64,000 bases of DNA from Lactobacillus intestinalis (GCF_024397795.1 NZ_CP072983.1:1612001-1676000), one strand, 5' to 3'. Shown: positions 17,067-25,712, counted from the stretch's first letter. Notes: generated by a model from the letters alone, not told the origin. Numbers and translations are program-made.

Positions 17067-18203
17067 TTAATTACCAAATAATGCATTAATATTTAAGGAT
17101 AATATTCTATCCATAATCATTATGTGAGGCTTAGCATAAATTTTAGAACCAGATTCAAAAATACACAATAGCTGACCCTTATATGCGGTAATTTGTTCCA
17201 AATATGGCGGCATATCGATCACCAGCTCCGCATTCTTTTCATCAAGAGCATTTAATGCGGATGTTGGGAAAATATAAAGTTTGGAATCTCCACTTCCATA
17301 AGATTGACTAAGGAAGATTTTATTGTCATAAATAGCCAATCCTTGAATCTGTTTATCCATAGAGGTTTCACCACTAGGGTCGGACCATTCGACGGCCCCC
17401 GTCACGGCTCTAATTTCATTATTAGTAATTGAGCCCTTATTTTTTCCACTGCGAGCAATTGAGTAAGCTGCAACTCGACCGTGACCATACATATTAAAAA
17501 ATCCCACAAATAATTGATCATCATAATAAGTTACAGCAGATGCTCTTTCCATACTAGGAATTGAAATTTGATTATTGTATTCAATAGGAAGATGCTCATT
17601 TTCTTTATATTTTTCTAGAGTTTTCAACGTAAATGACATCAAAGCGGAACTATCACCAAGCGACCCGGTTACCCAAATATTCTTCGCAACTGGGTCATAG
17701 GCAATTCCCCCTAAGTGGGGTTTTCCTTTAACCTGAACTGTTTTGATATATTTACCCGTTTTTTTATCTAAAACATAAATAACTGAAGCATGCTTATGTG
17801 CACCATCATAAGCGGTAATCAAGATGTACTTTCCAGCAACCGTAATTCCTTGTGGCGTCATGCTATCGGCAGTATCCCACTTTTTAGTTTCAAAATTATA
17901 GCTTTTAGTTGAAACGAGGCCTGGAATAACTGCATCTTTTCCATCCCAAGTTCTTGGTGGAACATAATTAGCCGTCTTATTGATAAAAGAATAGCGCTGA
18001 CGCAGTTCTTTTTGATATGCAGGTAGTTTATGCCAAGCGGCATTGGTATTAGTACCATCTTTTGCTTTGACTACCGTGGGGCGTGTTTTTTGTAATTCCT
18101 GGTTTTGCCACCATTGATAACCATAATAACCTCCTACTCCAATCCCTGACACGACGAGCAATATTAAGAATAAGCGAAACAAAATTTTGCCTATTTTCTT
18201 CAA
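17067..18203 (-). CDS. Membrane-anchored extracellular protein, beta-propeller-like
   Basis: This 378-residue protein has a basic N-terminus, a membrane anchor (residues ~8-30), then an extracellular domain. Repeated hydrophobic strands such as Y-I-L-I-T-A-Y-D and N-I-W-V-T-G-S-L-G look like propeller blades. The start is a TTG at 18203 with GGAAG nine bases upstream; no ATG gives the full signal anchor. The downstream small membrane protein is 14 bp away. No catalytic motif is visible. Confidence 0.7.
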   Translation of the reverse strand: MKKIGKILFRLFLILLVVSGIGVGGYYGYQWWQNQELQKTRPTVVKAKDGTNTNAAWHKLPAYQKELRQRYSFINKTANYVPPRTWDGKDAVIPGLVSTKSYNFETKKWDTADSMTPQGITVAGKYILITAYDGAHKHASVIYVLDKKTGKYIKTVQVKGKPHLGGIAYDPVAKNIWVTGSLGDSSALMSFTLKTLEKYKENEHLPIEYNNQISIPSMERASAVTYYDDQLFVGFFNMYGHGRVAAYSIARSGKNKGSITNNEIRAVTGAVEWSDPSGETSMDKQIQGLAIYDNKIFLSQSYGSGDSKLYIFPTSALNALDEKNAELVIDMPPYLEQITAYKGQLLCIFESGSKIYAKPHIMIMDRILSLNINALFGN

Positions 18204-18300
18204 GACAACTTTCTTCCTCTCTAGTTATTCCAATACTTTCAATACATTATACGCAAAAATAATAGAGACGTGCGATGCTAGTTAAATTATTTTAAGTAAT

Positions 18301-18332
18301 GAAAAAGTCAAATCTCGTTAGATTCGACTTCC
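18301..18332 (-). terminator. Terminator of the lanthipeptide operon
   Basis: Reverse-strand stem AAGTCGAATCT/AGATTTGACTT followed by T's, 58 bases after the stop of the last small precursor-like ORF (18390). It marks the end of the lan operon. Confidence 0.8.
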
Positions 18333-18389
18333 ATACGTAATATTAAAAAGTATCTGGCTAGAGTGAATTGCCTTTGACTTATAACAATT

Positions 18390-18566
18390 TTACTTAAAAA
18401 GCTGATGCATTACATCTTCGAATTCAAACTTCGTAACATATTGATGTGTACAAAAAATGCTCATATTACTAGATGGAGTAATCTTATCTCTATACTTTTT
18501 TTCTTTAGCCAAATGGCGAGCTCTACCTTCAATTAATTTTTCAAAATCTAAAATAATATTATTCAT
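18390..18566 (-). CDS. Putative class III lanthipeptide precursor, copy C (downstream of lanKC)
   Basis: This 58-residue ORF starts at ATG 18566, 18 bp after the lanKC stop, with AAAAGGA upstream. The N-terminus M-N-N-I-I-L-D-F-E resembles the leader helix I-L-D-L-Q that class III synthetases recognise. The centre holds P-S-S-N-M-S-I-F-C-T-H-Q, that is Ser-xx-Ser-xx-Cys, the pattern converted to labionin or lanthionine. The same core occurs in the two ORFs upstream of the exporter. Unlike those, ~18 residues follow the core, perhaps removed or making this a different type of substrate. No other Cys is present. Confidence 0.7.
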   Translation of the reverse strand: MNNIILDFEKLIEGRARHLAKEKKYRDKITPSSNMSIFCTHQYVTKFEFEDVMHQLFK

Positions 18567-18584
18567 GATATAATTTTCCTTTTC

Positions 18585-21095
18585 TTATTCCAATGGTAAC
18601 CAATTAAATTCATCAGATTGATCCAATGATCTAAGCAAAGTTAACAATCCTGCACTTCCATACGAAAAATTAAGGCTTAACTTATAACCATATTTCCCAG
18701 GCAATAAGATTTCATTATCATTAGAAACTAAATATTGATTTAAAGCTTCTAATGAATAATTTAACATAGTAGAATCGCCATCCATAGCCAATGCATTAGC
18801 TAAAGGGATCACTCCACTATAACCAGACATTAATGTTTCCATATATGTGCAATAAGTGAAGCAGGTCTTTTTTAATTTTTCAAATGACGGCTGATACTTT
18901 TGCTTAAACAGGTTATCTTCTCTCATATACTTATGCATTAACAACGCTAAACCAAAAGTTCCATTTTCTAAATACGGTATTAATCTTTCAAACCCACGAG
19001 ATTTATCAGTAACTACTAAATTAATTTCTCCTTCAGAATGTTTCTGCAAAATATACGTAATTATTTCTTCTGCCTTTTTATTTTCCCCCAGACGCCAAAA
19101 TAAATAACTGACACCTCCCCAACCTGTTAATAGACCCACATCTTCATCTTCAAAATCACTAAAATTCACACTCTCCCATCTTGATAAGAGCAGATCTGTA
19201 ATTTTTTTAGTTATTTCGGGATATCTGTTTCTTAATATGAATGCTATACCGCTTAATCCTGTGGCCAAGGAATTATCTTCAATAGTTAAATCAACCTTTT
19301 TTGAAATAAGGTCTAACAATTGATCAGCCAAATCATTATAATTTAGCTTTTCTAAAACTTGGGCTAATCCACCGATTCCATTAAATAATCCCAATACGTT
19401 AGTTTTTCTGGAAATATCGATAATATTATCTTGATTTTCTTTAATCCACTTATTAAGACTTTGATCATCCTTATCGTCAATACCCCATAGAACACCTGCA
19501 GCTCCTGTAGACAAATTTAATAAATTTATTGGATCATCATTCTTATCAACTAATCCTGGAACTAGTGCTAATTTATTAAAGTTTAAATGATTTAAAATTC
19601 CTTTGGTCAATCCTGATTTAAAATAATTAACTGTAGGTCTATTTAAGTCTTTAGAAGGTATTGTCATAAAGTTTTTGAAAAAGATAGGCTCTTGCTCATC
19701 AACATTAATATCAAAGTTTCTTAAAAAACTAACCACATCTTTGCCAAAATAATCACTAATCCATTCACGGTGTTTAGCAATTATATTGGGAGCAATATCT
19801 GCTACTGGAATGATTGGCAAAAATAGGTAATATGCTATTCGCATTAAAGCAAAGTTATCTGCTTCACCAAATGTTTTTACTCCCGTAGATACAAAGCCTG
19901 CAGTTGTTAATCCAGGAATATATTTTTGATCAATCAAACCTGCATTTTCAAAATCAATTAACCTAACAACTCCCTCATCAGTAATTAAGATATTGCTCAA
20001 AGAAAGATCTCCAATAGCAATCCCGTGACTATGAATTTCCTCTATAATTCTTTTTAGTTGTTGCAAAATATCTTTGACTTTCACTTTATATTTATTTCTC
20101 TTTTTAGCATCCTCCAGAATAAATGGAAAGTCAGTCGGCAATAATTCTTCTAAGCTTCGTCCTTCAATATATTCTTCCACCAAAAAATGATGTCGCCATG
20201 AAGTAAAATCAGCATAACAATTGACTACAGCAGAAATATCTCTCAATTTTTTTAAAATTATTGCTTCATTCTTTACCCTTGTAAAGCCATCTTTTTGATT
20301 AGCATCTAGACCTGCGTGCTGTCGACCTTCTTTTAAAACAACTTTTTTATCATCTTTCAAAGCTAAGTAAACCCCACCGGCATTACTAAAATGCAAAGCA
20401 GACCTCACCTTATATTTCGATAAGGGTAAAAAAGTACGAGAATCTGGAAAAACATTCTTTTTAAAAAAAGGAGGATCGGAAACAAAATTAGGTTTTTGAT
20501 AATATGGTAATCTCTTATCTTCATGCTTCTTCCCATTTGAATCATAAATAGCAGGTATCTTTTTCCCATCCTTAGATACAATATAGATTGGTTTAAAACC
20601 CCCATATCGAAAATAAACATTGCTTTCTTGCCAATTTTGATCACTTAAGATATAAGGTCCTAAATCGAAATGCATAGTTAACTTTTTTAGCATTTGCAAT
20701 AAATATTCAAATTCATCATTATTTCTTGGATAAATAGTGATAAATTTTCCGCTTTCACTCCGATCAGCATATTTGGAATTTGAATACACCAGCTGTTCTA
20801 GACTAGATACAAATTTGAAAGAAACTCTTTCTCTAATTAACCATGGAGCCACAATATCCAGCATTTCCTGAGCCTGATGTATTGTTGCACTAAGATGTAT
20901 TTTCCATCCTTGTGTTGGTAAATTATGAGATTGATAAATCATATAGTGCCAATACTCAGTGTTTTCATTTACCCATTGAGAATTAACTTTTTCTTTTACA
21001 ACAAAATATGATTTTTTTATTTCAAGCTTATTAGTATAAAATAAGCTATTTTTATTTCTAGCTGCATTCAAATACATTACTTGTTCTTCTAACAT
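18585..21095 (-). CDS. lanKC: Class III lanthionine synthetase LanKC
   Basis: This 836-residue enzyme has three parts. Residues ~1-210 form the lyase-like region. Residues ~230-400 form a Ser/Thr kinase-like domain, with the ATP-binding Lys in V-V-L-K-E, catalytic G-D-L-S-L-S-N and D-F-E. Residues ~520-836 form a LanC-like cyclase of repeated G-x-x-G-x-A segments. The cyclase lacks the Cys-Cys-His zinc ligands, which separates class III from class IV. The enzyme phosphorylates and eliminates Ser/Thr, then adds Cys thiols to make lanthionine or labionin. It starts 7 bp after the exporter gene with GGAAAAGAG, and a precursor-like ORF follows its stop. Confidence 0.9.
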   Translation of the reverse strand: MLEEQVMYLNAARNKNSLFYTNKLEIKKSYFVVKEKVNSQWVNENTEYWHYMIYQSHNLPTQGWKIHLSATIHQAQEMLDIVAPWLIRERVSFKFVSSLEQLVYSNSKYADRSESGKFITIYPRNNDEFEYLLQMLKKLTMHFDLGPYILSDQNWQESNVYFRYGGFKPIYIVSKDGKKIPAIYDSNGKKHEDKRLPYYQKPNFVSDPPFFKKNVFPDSRTFLPLSKYKVRSALHFSNAGGVYLALKDDKKVVLKEGRQHAGLDANQKDGFTRVKNEAIILKKLRDISAVVNCYADFTSWRHHFLVEEYIEGRSLEELLPTDFPFILEDAKKRNKYKVKVKDILQQLKRIIEEIHSHGIAIGDLSLSNILITDEGVVRLIDFENAGLIDQKYIPGLTTAGFVSTGVKTFGEADNFALMRIAYYLFLPIIPVADIAPNIIAKHREWISDYFGKDVVSFLRNFDINVDEQEPIFFKNFMTIPSKDLNRPTVNYFKSGLTKGILNHLNFNKLALVPGLVDKNDDPINLLNLSTGAAGVLWGIDDKDDQSLNKWIKENQDNIIDISRKTNVLGLFNGIGGLAQVLEKLNYNDLADQLLDLISKKVDLTIEDNSLATGLSGIAFILRNRYPEITKKITDLLLSRWESVNFSDFEDEDVGLLTGWGGVSYLFWRLGENKKAEEIITYILQKHSEGEINLVVTDKSRGFERLIPYLENGTFGLALLMHKYMREDNLFKQKYQPSFEKLKKTCFTYCTYMETLMSGYSGVIPLANALAMDGDSTMLNYSLEALNQYLVSNDNEILLPGKYGYKLSLNFSYGSAGLLTLLRSLDQSDEFNWLPLE

Positions 21096-21102
21096 TTTCT
21101 AC

Positions 21103-22818
21103 TCATCTCTTTTCCTTAAGCTGCTGCTCATGTACATAACGCCGATAGTCTGATACTTTTTCAAGTAACTCACCATGCGTACCACTGGCAACAATAGTCT
21201 TATTTTTAAGAAAATAAATCCTGTCACTATTTGCTATAGTTGACAGTCTATGAGCTATCGTAATAATGCCACAATGTTTAGTTTGAGTTAATTTATCTAA
21301 TGCCGTCATTATTACTTTTTCTGTATCTGAATCTAAATTAGAAGTTGCTTCATCTAAAATCAAAAATTTAAAATCTCGTAAATAGGCACGAGCAATTTGA
21401 AGACGTTGGCGTTGACCTCCTGAAAGTTGTGCGCCTTCTTCACCAATCGAATTATCCAAACAATTAGGTAATTGAGAAACATAATCTTTTAATTGCACTA
21501 TTGCCAAAGCGTCCCATAATTCTTGATCCGTAACTTTTCTATTTAACCCCAAAGTTAAATTAGTACGAATATTACCAGATAAAATGGAATTTTCTTGCAA
21601 GACGACACTAAAAAAGCCTCTCCACTGTTCTAAGCTAAAGTCTAAATAGGACTTATCATTTAAATTGATTTTTCCTTTATTAATTGGATACAAGCGAGTA
21701 ATTATGTTAACCAAAGTACTCTTTCCAGCTCCTGTCGCCCCAACTAAGGCTATTTTTTCATTGCTATGAGCCTCTAAGTTAATATTTTCCAATATTGGAA
21801 TTGAATTATATGCAAAATCAACATTCTGAAGTTGCAACCAATCAAAATCGTAAGATGCCTTAATTGTTTTAGGAGATGAACTGAGCTCTTCTTCAGGCGT
21901 TTTACTTATAATTTCTCTTATCTTTTGAGTAGCCCCCATCATTTGCTTTTTATCAGAATAAAACATGGCAACTTCATTAATTGGACCAATAACTTGAAAG
22001 AAATACATCATAAAGGCGCCCAATGTACCTGTTGAAAGATCTCCTGTTTTAACTCTAATAGCACCATAAAGCACAATTAATAATATTAAGCAAAAAGAAA
22101 GCATTGACTGGAGTGGGCCGATAACAGCGGATATTCGATCAGATTTAAGTGACAAATTAAATAAATTATTTATTTCAGCTACAATCTTATTAACTAAATC
22201 GTTTTCTGCCTTATTTAATTTAATTGTCTTTATATTCTTAATTCCTTCACTGGTTATTCCTGTCAAAGCACCTAAGCTATTTTGTGTTTGATTTGCTATT
22301 TTTTCATTAATTTTTCCCAACGGGATAGTCACTGCTGCATCAATTGGAAACACCAATAACATTAAGAGGGTTAATTTCCAATCCAAAAAAAGAGCTATAA
22401 TTACTGTTCCAAGAATAGTAATTATTCCTGTAACTGTAGTAGGGATTGTTGCGGTTAAGAAATTTCTTAGTATATTTACATCATTAATAATTCTACTAGT
22501 TAAATTCCCACTGATTTGTTGATCAAAATATTGCTGTGGTAGTTGAAATACCTTTTTCTGTAACAGCAACCGCATCCGACGAACCTGTCTGTCACCTTCA
22601 CTACTAATTAAGTAATCACTTGTAGTACTTATCACTAGATTAAAAATTATAATAGCTAGACCTAGAATTAAAACTTTTTCTGAAATCCCAGACCAAATAA
22701 ATCTCTTCAGATTAATAAATTGACGAACAAGTAAAGGAATATACAGGTTTAATAAACTAGCAATTATACTTAATAGAATACCGAGAATTAAACGGGGTGT
22801 GAGTTTCAAAAGTTTCAT
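21103..22818 (-). CDS. lanT: Lanthipeptide ABC exporter (fused membrane/ATPase)
   Basis: This 571-residue half-transporter has six N-terminal helices and a C-terminal ABC domain with Walker A G-A-T-G-A-G-K-S-T, signature L-S-G-G-Q-R-Q-R and Walker B F-L-I-L-D-E-A-T. There is no C39 leader-peptidase domain, so leader removal needs another protease. I place the start at ATG 22818, one base after the stop of precursor-like ORF A. A longer reading frame to 22893 overlaps that ORF and lacks membrane-protein character. Weak local ribosome site implies translational coupling to ORF A. Confidence 0.85.
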   Translation of the reverse strand: MKLLKLTPRLILGILLSIIASLLNLYIPLLVRQFINLKRFIWSGISEKVLILGLAIIIFNLVISTTSDYLISSEGDRQVRRMRLLLQKKVFQLPQQYFDQQISGNLTSRIINDVNILRNFLTATIPTTVTGIITILGTVIIALFLDWKLTLLMLLVFPIDAAVTIPLGKINEKIANQTQNSLGALTGITSEGIKNIKTIKLNKAENDLVNKIVAEINNLFNLSLKSDRISAVIGPLQSMLSFCLILLIVLYGAIRVKTGDLSTGTLGAFMMYFFQVIGPINEVAMFYSDKKQMMGATQKIREIISKTPEEELSSSPKTIKASYDFDWLQLQNVDFAYNSIPILENINLEAHSNEKIALVGATGAGKSTLVNIITRLYPINKGKINLNDKSYLDFSLEQWRGFFSVVLQENSILSGNIRTNLTLGLNRKVTDQELWDALAIVQLKDYVSQLPNCLDNSIGEEGAQLSGGQRQRLQIARAYLRDFKFLILDEATSNLDSDTEKVIMTALDKLTQTKHCGIITIAHRLSTIANSDRIYFLKNKTIVASGTHGELLEKVSDYRRYVHEQQLKEKR

Positions 22819-22819
22819 T

Positions 22820-22963
22820 TTACAAGTGATTGTGACTCTTTGGACACATAATACTAATATGACTGTTGGGTTTTTCCCAATTCCACTTTTCATTAGTTGG
22901 CTTATTCAACTTTTTAAAAGCATCAACTAATTCTTTTTCCATCATTAAAATATAATTTTCCAT
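22820..22963 (-). CDS. Putative class III lanthipeptide precursor, copy A (upstream of exporter gene)
   Basis: This 47-residue ORF starts at ATG 22963 behind GGAAGTGTGG. The N-terminus M-E-N-Y-I-L-M-M-E resembles that of copy C (M-N-N-I-I-L-D-F-E). The C-terminus contains P-N-S-H-I-S-I-M-C-P-K-S, the Ser-xx-Ser-xx-Cys class III core, and ends seven residues after the Cys. It has one Cys only. It lies between the attenuator-like terminator after copy B and the exporter gene, which starts one base after its stop. Confidence 0.75.
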   Translation of the reverse strand: MENYILMMEKELVDAFKKLNKPTNEKWNWEKPNSHISIMCPKSHNHL

Positions 22964-22985
22964 ATTTTCCACACTTCCTATCTAG

Positions 22986-23016
22986 TAAAAAAGGATTAGA
23001 TCCTTTAATCTAACCC
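22986..23016 (-). terminator. Terminator/attenuator between precursor copies B and A
   Basis: Reverse-strand stem GGGTTAGAT/ATCTAATCC followed by TTTTTT, two bases after the stop of copy B. Partial termination here would give more precursor than enzyme transcript, as in other lanthipeptide operons. Confidence 0.8.
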
Positions 23017-23017
23017 T

Positions 23018-23200
23018 TTATCCAAACCACCAGAACGAATTATGGTCACATAAGACACTAATATTGCTATGATAACTACCATAATGCTTCTTACCGCCTT
23101 TTTTACGACGTCCTTTAGCATAAAGACTGGTAGTAACACCTTGTAATCCTAATGCAGGATTACTGCTTTCTGGTTAAAAACTTTGTGTTTCTGTATCCAT
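23018..23200 (-). pseudogene. Putative class III lanthipeptide precursor, copy B, interrupted by a stop at codon 9
   Basis: The frame starts at ATG 23200 with GGGAGG nine bases upstream. It reads M-D-T-E-T-Q-S-F, then TAA (23176-23174), then continues open for 51 codons. That part has a leader-like region (N-P-A-L-G-L-Q-G), a basic linker (G-R-R-K-K-G-G-K-K) and the core H-S-N-I-S-V-L-C-D-H, ending F-W-W-F-G. No ATG, GTG or TTG lies in frame after the stop. A CAA to TAA change would explain it. The terminator and operon-first position suggest it was the main precursor. A sequencing error or readthrough are alternatives. Confidence 0.75.
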
Positions 23201-23233
23201 GCTTGAATGCCTCCCAAATTTCTTTGTATTAAT

Positions 23234-23304
23234 GTTATACAATCTTCAAAGCAATATTTTTAAAATAAATTTTGAACGTTAAAAATATTCAATTAAGCGT
23301 CAAT
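23234..23304. promoter_or_regulatory. Divergent lan promoter region with LytTR-type direct repeats
   Basis: Forward-strand AACGTTAAA (23275-23283) and AGCGTCAAT (23296-23304) are 9-bp repeats with a 12-bp spacer, 21 bp apart. This is the spacing of AgrA/PlnC-type LytTR regulator sites and resembles the plantaricin box TACGTTAAT. The reverse strand also reads as repeats with the same period. A forward TATGAT (23331-23336) and a reverse TATAAC (23239-23234) are candidate -10 boxes for the kinase operon and the lan operon. Confidence 0.6.
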
Positions 23305-23367
23305 TATATAGAATTTCCTTTAAACTGGTGTATGATTTGTACATATATTTTATGGGAGCAAAAACTA

Positions 23368-24678
23368 ATGAAAGATATTCTAAATAATCTGGCCTTTAAT
23401 CCATACATTTTTTCTATATGCTTAACCTTCGCAATCACTCGTCCAGCCAAAATAGATTTTCTTTTATATCCAATTCTTTTTATTCCTGTATTATTTGGTT
23501 ACCAATATATGTTGATTACCATTCTCGTGGTTCAACTCATTTGTCAAATTTTTTCACGATATAACGTAGAATTGTTGAAAAAATTATTTTTCTACTATTT
23601 TGTCCTAATTCTTTATCCCATTTTAGGAGAATTACTTGGATGGGTTATTCAAATATTTTCACATTTTGTTTTACATAAATTCCTGGATTATTTAACTCTC
23701 AATATAATTTGTTTTATACCTGAAATATTAATTTGCATTCTTATTTATTTCACAAAAAAACGGCACAGCTTAAAAATCTCAAAAATCAGTTCTGATATTA
23801 GCTATAATCCTAATTTCTTAAATCTATTAGTATGGATTGTTTGGATTTTTAATATTGTCACTTACGCCATTTGGACCGTAATTGAACTAATTAACATTAA
23901 ACCAATCGTAGAATTAGTATTGATGATAGTAGTATTGCTTATTATCGTAATTCTATTACTTAATCTATATAAAACTATTCAAGAAAGCCAAAAAATTCTA
24001 AAAACTCGTATTCAAAATGCAGAAATAAAACAAATTCAGGAATATTCTTCTCGCTTAGAAGAAGTAAATCTTACCTTACGAAAAGCTCGTCATGATTATA
24101 AAAATAGCCTTCTTTCATTAAATGGTTACTTATCAACCAATGACATAGAGGGTGCAAAAAAGTATCTCATTGAGCTAGTTAATGATAATAATCGTTTACA
24201 AAATGCTAATAAATCAATGACTTTAGAATTAGCCAATCTAAAGATAAAGGAATTAAAGTATTTAATAATCGATAAGCTACAACAAGCACAGGACAAAGGC
24301 ATTCAGACTAAAGTGGAAATTAATAAACAAATCGATGCCTTTCCTACAAGTATCGTCAATATAATTAGATGCGTTGGAATCTTTCTCGATAATGCAATCG
24401 AAGCTTGTCAAAATCAAAAAAATGCAAAAATATCTGTCTTAATTACAAAATACTCTGGAAATAATTATTCTTTAACTGTTCAAAATACTATTACTCACTT
24501 TGTTGATGTTACTAAATCGTTAGAACCAATGGTAACTAGTAAACAGAACCATGAAGGATTAGGACTAAATAATGTAAATGAAATAGTAAATAATGATCCA
24601 TATTTATCATTGGAGATTGAACAAAATGCAGAAGAAATTTCATTTGAATTAATAATTCAGGAGGAAAAAAATAATTAA
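23368..24678 (+). CDS. AgrC/ComD-like sensor histidine kinase (HPK10-type)
   Basis: This 436-residue protein has about six N-terminal membrane helices (to ~residue 200), a linker coiled coil, and R-H-D-Y-K-N with the phospho-acceptor His (~250). Its GHKL ATPase domain contains D-N-A-I-E-A and G-L-G-L-N-N-V. Such kinases sense secreted peptides. I use ATG 23368, preceded by GGGAG at nine bases; a frame open to 23272 would start in the repeat region. The response-regulator gene begins directly after the stop. Divergent to the lan operon, hence probably its regulator. Confidence 0.88.
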   Translation: MKDILNNLAFNPYIFSICLTFAITRPAKIDFLLYPILFIPVLFGYQYMLITILVVQLICQIFSRYNVELLKKLFFYYFVLILYPILGELLGWVIQIFSHFVLHKFLDYLTLNIICFIPEILICILIYFTKKRHSLKISKISSDISYNPNFLNLLVWIVWIFNIVTYAIWTVIELINIKPIVELVLMIVVLLIIVILLLNLYKTIQESQKILKTRIQNAEIKQIQEYSSRLEEVNLTLRKARHDYKNSLLSLNGYLSTNDIEGAKKYLIELVNDNNRLQNANKSMTLELANLKIKELKYLIIDKLQQAQDKGIQTKVEINKQIDAFPTSIVNIIRCVGIFLDNAIEACQNQKNAKISVLITKYSGNNYSLTVQNTITHFVDVTKSLEPMVTSKQNHEGLGLNNVNEIVNNDPYLSLEIEQNAEEISFELIIQEEKNN

Positions 24679-25452
24679 ATGTTAGCGATCATAATCTTAG
24701 AAGACAATATTACTGAGAGAAAGCTTATTCAACAAATGATTGAAAACAGAATTCAAATAAATTCAACCCCATACCCTTACGATGCACGAGTTATCCTCAG
24801 TACTGGAAACCCACAAACCGTTTTAAACTATATCGAAGAACATAAAGATTTTAATTTCCTAGCCTTTTTAGATATCGATCTCAAAACAGACTTAGATGGA
24901 ATTGAAGTTGCTAGTCATATTAGAAACATTGGTATTTTTAGCCAAATAGTTTTTGTTACCGCAGATGCGACAGCATTACGTCTCACAATTGAACGCCACG
25001 TTGAACCTCTAGATTACATCACTAAAGATGCAACTCCTGCACAAATTAAGCAAAAAATATACAATACCCTTGATACAGCATATCAACGGTATCGTATATC
25101 AATGAAGTCCACGATGCGTACAAAGTATTTTACGTATAACAAGATAAAAAACTTTATAGAAAAAATTCCTCTAAATGAAGTATTTTATATTAGTATTCAA
25201 CAGAAAAAATATAAAACCTTGCGGGTATACTCAAAGAATAAGATCTTTGATTGTATTGGAACACTTAAAGATTATGAAAAAAGATATCCTAGTTTAGTTT
25301 TGGCAGATCGACAAAGTTTAATAAATTTAGATGCTGTTCAAAATTACGATCAAAAGAATGGAATCGTTTATTTTGATAAAACAGTTTCACATACTGTAGC
25401 TGTACGACGTAGACGCGCAATTATGCTCAAATTAAAAGAAAATCCACAGTAA
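24679..25452 (+). CDS. AgrA-like LytTR response regulator
   Basis: This 257-residue protein has a receiver domain (acidic E-D-N near residue 9, phospho-Asp in F-L-D-I-D-L ~69, Lys in Y-I-T-K-D-A) and a C-terminal LytTR DNA-binding domain ending in basic V-A-V-R-R-R-R-A. Its ATG follows the kinase TAA immediately, with AGGAGG inside the kinase gene. The 21-bp-period repeats upstream of the kinase gene are the expected kind of binding site. Confidence 0.9.
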   Translation: MLAIIILEDNITERKLIQQMIENRIQINSTPYPYDARVILSTGNPQTVLNYIEEHKDFNFLAFLDIDLKTDLDGIEVASHIRNIGIFSQIVFVTADATALRLTIERHVEPLDYITKDATPAQIKQKIYNTLDTAYQRYRISMKSTMRTKYFTYNKIKNFIEKIPLNEVFYISIQQKKYKTLRVYSKNKIFDCIGTLKDYEKRYPSLVLADRQSLINLDAVQNYDQKNGIVYFDKTVSHTVAVRRRRAIMLKLKENPQ

Positions 25453-25558
25453 CTCATCTAATAAATATTCAAGATTGATTTTGTACATTATTATTAACTT
25501 ATTTTTCAATTAAAAGTACTTCGTCACACATTTTTCACAAATAAGGGGTATGATAGAA

Positions 25559-25712
25559 GTGTAGTAAACAAAGAGATTTTACTACACTCAACTTTTTTGT
25601 TTTTCATTCATACTCCTCCAAGTAAATAATGAAAATAAAAAGAATTGACTTTCACTAGTCAATTTCATATCTATCCCTTTCGGCTCACGTGCGTTGCGTG
25701 AGCTTTTCTTTT
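25559..25712 (+). ncRNA. Candidate small RNA 1 with anti-Shine-Dalgarno/anti-start segment
   Basis: A -10 TATGAT (25549-25554) is followed by a perfect 10-bp hairpin GTGTAGTAAA/TTTACTACAC (25559-25587). A single-stranded segment TCATTCATACTCCTCC (25604-25619), complementary to GGAGGAGT-ATG, comes next. The element ends in a terminator GCTCACG/CGTGAGC plus T's (25683-25711). The layout resembles streptococcal csRNAs, which base-pair with ribosome sites and start codons. A paralogous element follows at 25804. No ORF of coding quality is present. Confidence 0.6.

Noticed and set aside
23275..23367. Kinase start at 23272
   Set aside because: That start lies in the regulatory repeats and has no ribosome site; ATG 23368 has GGGAG and begins the membrane domain properly.
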